This document shows positions 14,179-17,443 of a stretch of DNA of 17,443 nt, piece after piece. Numbering within the stretch: the first letter of the stretch is position 1; every line of letters starts with the position of its first letter. A program made the position numbers and the translations under genes. Source of the DNA: Humitalea sp038323655. GTDB taxonomy: Bacteria > Pseudomonadota > Alphaproteobacteria > Acetobacterales > Acetobacteraceae. The notes under the pieces were generated by a model, which saw nothing but the letters and a program-made list of their open reading frames with translations, was not told where the DNA came from and made no database searches. The stretch is taken from NCBI GenBank assembly GCA_038323655.1, contig JBBQHE010000079.1, positions 1 through 17,443 on the forward strand. The letters run 5' to 3'.

Positions 14179-15309
14179 ATGACCCCCAAGGTCAGCCGCT
14201 TCCTGCGCGACGTCGCCCCGGCGACGCCGTGCCTGGTGCTGGATGTGGATCGCGTGGCGGAAAACTATGGGCGGCTGCAGGCCGCCCTGCCCGCCGCGCG
14301 CATCTACTACGCCGTGAAGGCCAATCCGGCGGCCCCGATCCTCGACCGCCTGGTGGGCCTCGGCTCCTCCTTCGACGCGGCCTCCTTCGAGGAAGTGGCG
14401 ATGTGCCTGGATGCCGGCGCCGATCCCGACCGGATCTCCTACGGCAATACCATCAAGAAGGAGACGGCCATCGCCGCCGCCTATGCGCGCGGCGTGCGGA
14501 TGTTCGCCTTCGACAGTGAGGCCGAACTGCGCAAGCTGTCCCGCGCCGCCCCGGGCGCGCGCGTCTATTGCCGCATCCTGGTCGGCAACCTCGGCGCCGA
14601 ATGGCCGCTGTCGAAGAAATTCGGCTGCGAGGTCGAGGAAGCCCGGCGCCTGATGCTGCTGGCCGAAGGCCTCGGCCTCGACGCCTATGGCCTGTCCTTC
14701 CACGTCGGCAGCCAGCAGACCAATACCGACGCCTACCGCGCCGCCATCGCCCGCGCCGCCATGCTCTTCACCGACCTGGCCCAGGCCGGGGTAAAGGTGC
14801 GCATGGTCAACCTGGGCGGCGGCTACCCGGTGCGCTACCGGGCCGAAGTGCCGGAAATCGACGCGATCGGCGACGCCATCATGGCCGCCATGGCCGAACA
14901 CTTCGGCAACGCCCTGCCGGAAGTGGTGATCGAACCCGGCCGCTACCTGGTCGGCGACGCCGGCGTGGTCTCGGCCGAAGTGGTCCTCGTTTCCCGCAAG
15001 GCACAGGACGACCCCGTACGCTGGGTCTACCTCGACATCGGCCGCTTCGGGGGCCTCGCGGAAACCGAAGGCGAGGCGATCAAATACGCCTTCCGTACCC
15101 CGCATGACGGGACCACCACCGGCCCCGTGACCATCGCCGGCCCGACCTGCGACAGCACCGACACGCTCTACGAAACCAGCAACTACCGCCTGCCCATGGC
15201 ACTCGACGAAGGCGACCGCGTCGAAATCCTCTCGACCGGCGCCTACGTCACCACCTACGCCAGCCAACGCTTCAACGGCTTCGCACCCCTGGCTGAACAC
15301 TACGTCTGA
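14179..15309 (+). CDS. ornithine decarboxylase, fold-III PLP-dependent (alanine-racemase-like)
   Basis: 376 residues, typical of the alphaproteobacterial short ODC/LysA-fold family. YYAVKAN (43-49) places the PLP lysine at K47. HVGSQ (175-179), NLGGGYP (211-217) and EPGR (252-255) bind the cofactor phosphate. CDSTDTL (324-330) supplies the catalytic cysteine and substrate Asp, and TGAYVTTYAS with FNGF closes the active site as in ODC. It should convert ornithine to putrescine in the cytosol, the first step of polyamine synthesis; lysine decarboxylation is possible in related enzymes. ATG 14179 has a clear ggagg 8 bases upstream; a longer open frame back to 13705 is not protein-like. The leader contains a candidate attenuator. 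A strong hairpin follows the stop. Confidence 0.92.
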   Translation: MTPKVSRFLRDVAPATPCLVLDVDRVAENYGRLQAALPAARIYYAVKANPAAPILDRLVGLGSSFDAASFEEVAMCLDAGADPDRISYGNTIKKETAIAAAYARGVRMFAFDSEAELRKLSRAAPGARVYCRILVGNLGAEWPLSKKFGCEVEEARRLMLLAEGLGLDAYGLSFHVGSQQTNTDAYRAAIARAAMLFTDLAQAGVKVRMVNLGGGYPVRYRAEVPEIDAIGDAIMAAMAEHFGNALPEVVIEPGRYLVGDAGVVSAEVVLVSRKAQDDPVRWVYLDIGRFGGLAETEGEAIKYAFRTPHDGTTTGPVTIAGPTCDSTDTLYETSNYRLPMALDEGDRVEILSTGAYVTTYASQRFNGFAPLAEHYV

Positions 15310-15321
15310 CGGGGGCGGTCC

Positions 15322-15346
15322 CTGGGGAGGGCTTTGCCCTCCCCAG
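15322..15346 (+). terminator. hairpin after ornithine decarboxylase
   Basis: ctggggagggc and gccctccccag form a perfect 11-bp stem with a ttt loop, 12 bases after the stop codon. There is no T-run, so it may stabilise the 3' end or need Rho. A second perfect 9-bp hairpin (gcaggggac, cgt, gtcccctgc) follows at 15357-15377 and belongs to the repeat element. Confidence 0.5.
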
Positions 15347-15356
15347 ACCCCACCCA

Positions 15357-15558
15357 GCAGGGGACCGTGTCCCCTGCACCCGCCGTTGTTTATTGCCCAA
15401 GGCGAGGGAGGGGCAGCGACCGCCCTTGATCAAAGGCGTGCCCTTCGATGCCCCTCCCTCGCCTTGGGCAATTCCACGATGTGGGTCCAGGGGCCTCAGG
15501 CTCCTGGTGGGGGGCGTTTGAGGGGGGCAAAGCCCCTCTCAAGGACCGCGCCCCCCAC
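15357..15558. repeat. dispersed intergenic hairpin element, copy B, with an inserted inverted repeat
   Basis: It shares with copy A the left hairpin plus tgcaccc, the gggtccagggg-tcagg block (15483-15500), and the terminal gtttgagggg ... ctcaaggaccgcgc hairpin. In copy B the outer stem is extended: gtggggggcg (15507-15516) pairs exactly with cgccccccac (15549-15558). Between the first two blocks copy B carries a palindromic segment (15392-15472) that copy A lacks. The element fills the spacer between the decarboxylase and Lrp genes and encodes no protein. Confidence 0.65.
15392..15472. repeat. perfect 24-bp inverted repeat
   Basis: The arm at 15392-15415 (attgcccaaggcgaggg then aggggca) is exactly reverse-complementary to 15449-15472. 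The 33-base interior has its own imperfect stem, cgccctt/aaaggcg around gatc. It lies inside the dispersed element and could form a cruciform or a long RNA hairpin. It resembles a small nonautonomous palindromic insertion, but no target duplication was identified. Confidence 0.75.
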
Positions 15559-15599
15559 AGGCATCGTGTGTTTCGTTCGCTGCCTGTTAGGATGGTGTC

Positions 15600-16067
15600 A
15601 TGGACGAAATCGACCGGAACATCCTGATTGCCTTGCAGGAGAATGGGGCCGCGGGGCTGGCCGAATTGGCCAAGGTCGCGGGCTTGTCGGTTTCGGCCAC
15701 GGCCGAGCGGGTCAAGCGGCTGGAGGAGCGCGGCACGATCCGCGGCTGGCGTGCTGACCTTGACCCCACAGCCGCCGGCTGCCCGTTGCTGGCCTTCATC
15801 TTCGTGGCCTTGCGCCCGGGGCGGGAGGATGCGGCCTTCCGCAAGGCCATGCGGCGGCAGGAGTCGGTGCTGGAGTGTCACAGCGTCACGGGCGCCTGGA
15901 CTTATCTGTTGAAGGTTCGGCTGGCCGACCTGGCGGCGCTGGAGGGTTTCATCGCCGAGGAGGTGCGCGGCGAGCCTGGCGTGGAGCGGGTGGAGACGAT
16001 GATCGCCATCGCCTCGGCCAAGGAGACCGCGATCCTGCCGGTGGCGCCGGCGGATGAGGAGGACTGA
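15600..16067 (+). CDS. Lrp/AsnC family transcriptional regulator
   Basis: 155 residues with the standard family layout. MDEIDRNILIALQENG opens the N-terminal winged helix, with the helix-turn-helix LAELAKVAGLSVSATAERVKRL (about 20-41), followed by ERGTIRGW and a RAM ligand-binding domain (about 65-145) containing HSVTGAWTYLLKV. The ATG at 15600 has ttagga about 7 bases upstream. Such proteins form octamers and respond to amino acids. Its targets are unknown; ornithine decarboxylase lies 290 bases upstream across the repeat element, so autoregulation or control of that neighbour is possible but unproven. It converges on the NYN gene with a 7-base gap. Confidence 0.93.
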   Translation: MDEIDRNILIALQENGAAGLAELAKVAGLSVSATAERVKRLEERGTIRGWRADLDPTAAGCPLLAFIFVALRPGREDAAFRKAMRRQESVLECHSVTGAWTYLLKVRLADLAALEGFIAEEVRGEPGVERVETMIAIASAKETAILPVAPADEED

Positions 16068-16074
16068 GGGCGCC

Positions 16075-16902
16075 TTAGGCGTCTTCGGCCAGTTCCACAT
16101 ACCCGCCGCCGTCGCCCGGGATGCGTCGCAGCCCGGCGGCGTCGAGCAGCGCTTCCAGCGAGCCGGTGCCGAAATAGGCGCTGTCGCGCAGCGAAATGCC
16201 CAAGGATTCGGTGGACATCTTGCCCAGTTGCGGCAGGTGGATGCGCCCGGCTGTCGCCACCATGTCGCGCAGCCGGGCGATGGGCAGGCGGTCGTCCTCG
16301 GGGCGCTGATCGTTCGGCGGGGGGTCGAACAACGCGTGCTGGCTCGGCCGCCAGCCGAAGGCGCCCTCGGCAAAGGCATCAAGCCCCATCACCGTATCCG
16401 CGGTCGCCCGCATGGAGGGGGCGAGATCCGGATGGGCCAGCAGCAGGCTGCGCCGGTCGAGCGACCTCAGCCGGTGCAGCAAGGGCAGGAAGTCGCTGTC
16501 GGAGGTCGCCAGCATGACCTCGCCGGGCGGCACCGGCCCGGCGACCGCATCCAGCACGTCGATCACCATGCGCATGTCGGCGGCGTTCTTGGCGCGGTTC
16601 ACCCGCGGACAATCCACCACCTCAAACCCCGCATCGATGAAGGCGCTGCGGAAGCGGCTGAAGTAGATGCGTGGGTGGCCGATGTCGGCAAAGGGGCCAT
16701 CGGGGCGGGTTTCCACCCAGCCGCCGGGGTTGAGGTAGCAGCGCAGGCTCAGCATGCGCCGCTGACCGCAGAGCCAGTCGCGCCACCGCATCGGGGTCGT
16801 GGCGAAGGCCAAGGACAGGGCTTCGTCCTGGCGGTGCAGGATGGAAAAGACATTGTCGAAGTCGAGGTAGAGGGCCGCGCGAACGGTGTCTGTGTCAGGC
16901 AT
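16075..16902 (-). CDS. NYN-domain (PIN-like) putative ribonuclease
   Basis: 275 residues. LYLDFDNV (11-18, D14 and D16) begins a NYN domain; KNAAD (105-109, D109), D115 and ATSDSDFLPLL (132-142, D135 and D137) complete its acidic centre, so a metal-dependent nuclease fold is intact. Residues about 205-270 (LPIARLRDMV then GISLRDSAYFGTGSLEALLDAAG) look like the small C-terminal domain of LabA/DUF88-type proteins, resembling OST-HTH RNA-binding modules. It should act on RNA in the cytoplasm; the target is unknown. It is transcribed divergently from thrS across 125 bases, with no sign of mobility. Confidence 0.82.
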   Translation of the reverse strand: MPDTDTVRAALYLDFDNVFSILHRQDEALSLAFATTPMRWRDWLCGQRRMLSLRCYLNPGGWVETRPDGPFADIGHPRIYFSRFRSAFIDAGFEVVDCPRVNRAKNAADMRMVIDVLDAVAGPVPPGEVMLATSDSDFLPLLHRLRSLDRRSLLLAHPDLAPSMRATADTVMGLDAFAEGAFGWRPSQHALFDPPPNDQRPEDDRLPIARLRDMVATAGRIHLPQLGKMSTESLGISLRDSAYFGTGSLEALLDAAGLRRIPGDGGGYVELAEDA

Positions 16903-17027
16903 GGGTCAATTTGGCCCGAGGGCAGGCATGGCGGCAAGCATCTGCCCCGCGCCGGCTTCGGGTTGACCCGCGCGGCATGGCTGCCCAAAGACATGCTGCT
17001 CCATCTGCTTGAGGTTTCGAAGACGCC

Positions 17028-17443
17028 ATGCCCGCGATCACCCTGCCCGACGGTGCCGTCCGCCAGTTCGACGGGCCCGTGACCGGCACCGCGATCGCAG
17101 CCTCCATCGGGCCTGGCCTGGCCAAGGCCGCATTGGCGGTGGTGGTCGATGGCACGATCCGCGACCTGTCCGCCAGCATCGAGGCCGATGCGGCGATCCG
17201 CTTCATCACCCGCCGCGACCCCGAGGCGCTGGAGATGATCCGCCACGACACGGCGCATGTACTGGCCGAAGCGGTGCAGGCGCTCTGGCCCGGCACGCAG
17301 GTCACCATCGGCCCGTCGATCGAGAACGGTTTTTACTATGACTTCGCGCGCAACGAGCCGTTCACCCCCGCGGACTTCCCCGCGATCGAAGCCAAGATGC
17401 GCGAGATCATCGCGCGCAACGACGCCTTCGTGCGGGAGGAATG
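17028..17443 (+). CDS. thrS: threonyl-tRNA synthetase, N-terminal part, cut by the window edge
   Basis: The first 138 codons are visible and open to the edge; the catalytic core lies beyond it. MPAITLPDG with the following 55 residues is the TGS domain. RHDTAHVLAEAVQALWP carries the HxxxH motif of the editing domain, and TIGPSIENGFYYDF is strongly conserved in bacterial ThrRS. The enzyme charges tRNA-Thr and clears mis-serylated tRNA. The ATG at 17028 agrees with the usual N-terminus. No strong leader structure was noticed in the 125-base upstream spacer. Confidence 0.95.
   Translation, partial: MPAITLPDGAVRQFDGPVTGTAIAASIGPGLAKAALAVVVDGTIRDLSASIEADAAIRFITRRDPEALEMIRHDTAHVLAEAVQALWPGTQVTIGPSIENGFYYDFARNEPFTPADFPAIEAKMREIIARNDAFVREE

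Noticed and set aside
13784..14182. 132-codon ORF ending in an overlap with the decarboxylase start
   Set aside because: No recognisable domain, no good ribosome-binding site, and it reads through a strong hairpin; kept only as a possible leader peptide.
14020..15300. 426-codon minus-strand ORF opposite ornithine decarboxylase
   Set aside because: Gly/Val/Asp/His-rich shadow; the plus strand carries the complete PLP and active-site motifs.

Overview
The window is GC-rich DNA with the gene content of a pigmented alphaproteobacterium. My best guess is the Acetobacteraceae (Roseomonas-like). This rests on very high GC in most genes, a CrtD-type carotenoid desaturase, a PLP-dependent fold-III ornithine decarboxylase, an SBT-type permease and G/C-rich hairpin repeats between genes. 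It is inference; no rRNA or marker gene fixes the taxon. No tRNA, rRNA, CRISPR array or transposase gene was found.

Region 1 (1-5050) is accessory and looks like the most interesting part. Three tightly coupled plus-strand genes encode a ComEC-type metallo-beta-lactamase-fold protein, a 762-residue single-chain E2-E1-JAB protein (ubiquitin-type conjugating enzyme, activating enzyme and deconjugating protease in one polypeptide), and a patatin-like phospholipase. The parts echo type II CBASS immunity (Cap2 E1-E2, Cap3 JAB, CapV patatin), but there is no CD-NTase and no ubiquitin-like protein in view, and an MBL protein sits in first place. I read it as a candidate ubiquitin-like/phospholipase defence operon, possibly cut by the left window edge. 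A small uncertain ORF follows.

Region 2 (5051-6672) carries a minus-strand secreted protein with two tandem VasI-like domains, a perfect 18-bp palindrome upstream of it, and a cluster of 20-bp repeats resembling an orphan insertion-sequence end. Base composition becomes visibly more GC-rich to the right, so this is a likely right border of the accessory segment.

Region 3 (6673-11412) is a divergent metabolic cluster. On the minus strand a seven-helix membrane protein overlaps crtD. On the plus strand a cytochrome P450 overlaps an ATP-grasp ligase. crtD and the P450 both appear to lack a standard start codon.

Region 4 (11414-17443) looks like ordinary chromosome: an MFS transporter, an SBT-family (bicarbonate type) permease, an ornithine decarboxylase with a hairpin-rich leader, a complex inverted-repeat element, an Lrp/AsnC regulator, a NYN-domain protein, and the first 138 codons of threonyl-tRNA synthetase running off the right edge.
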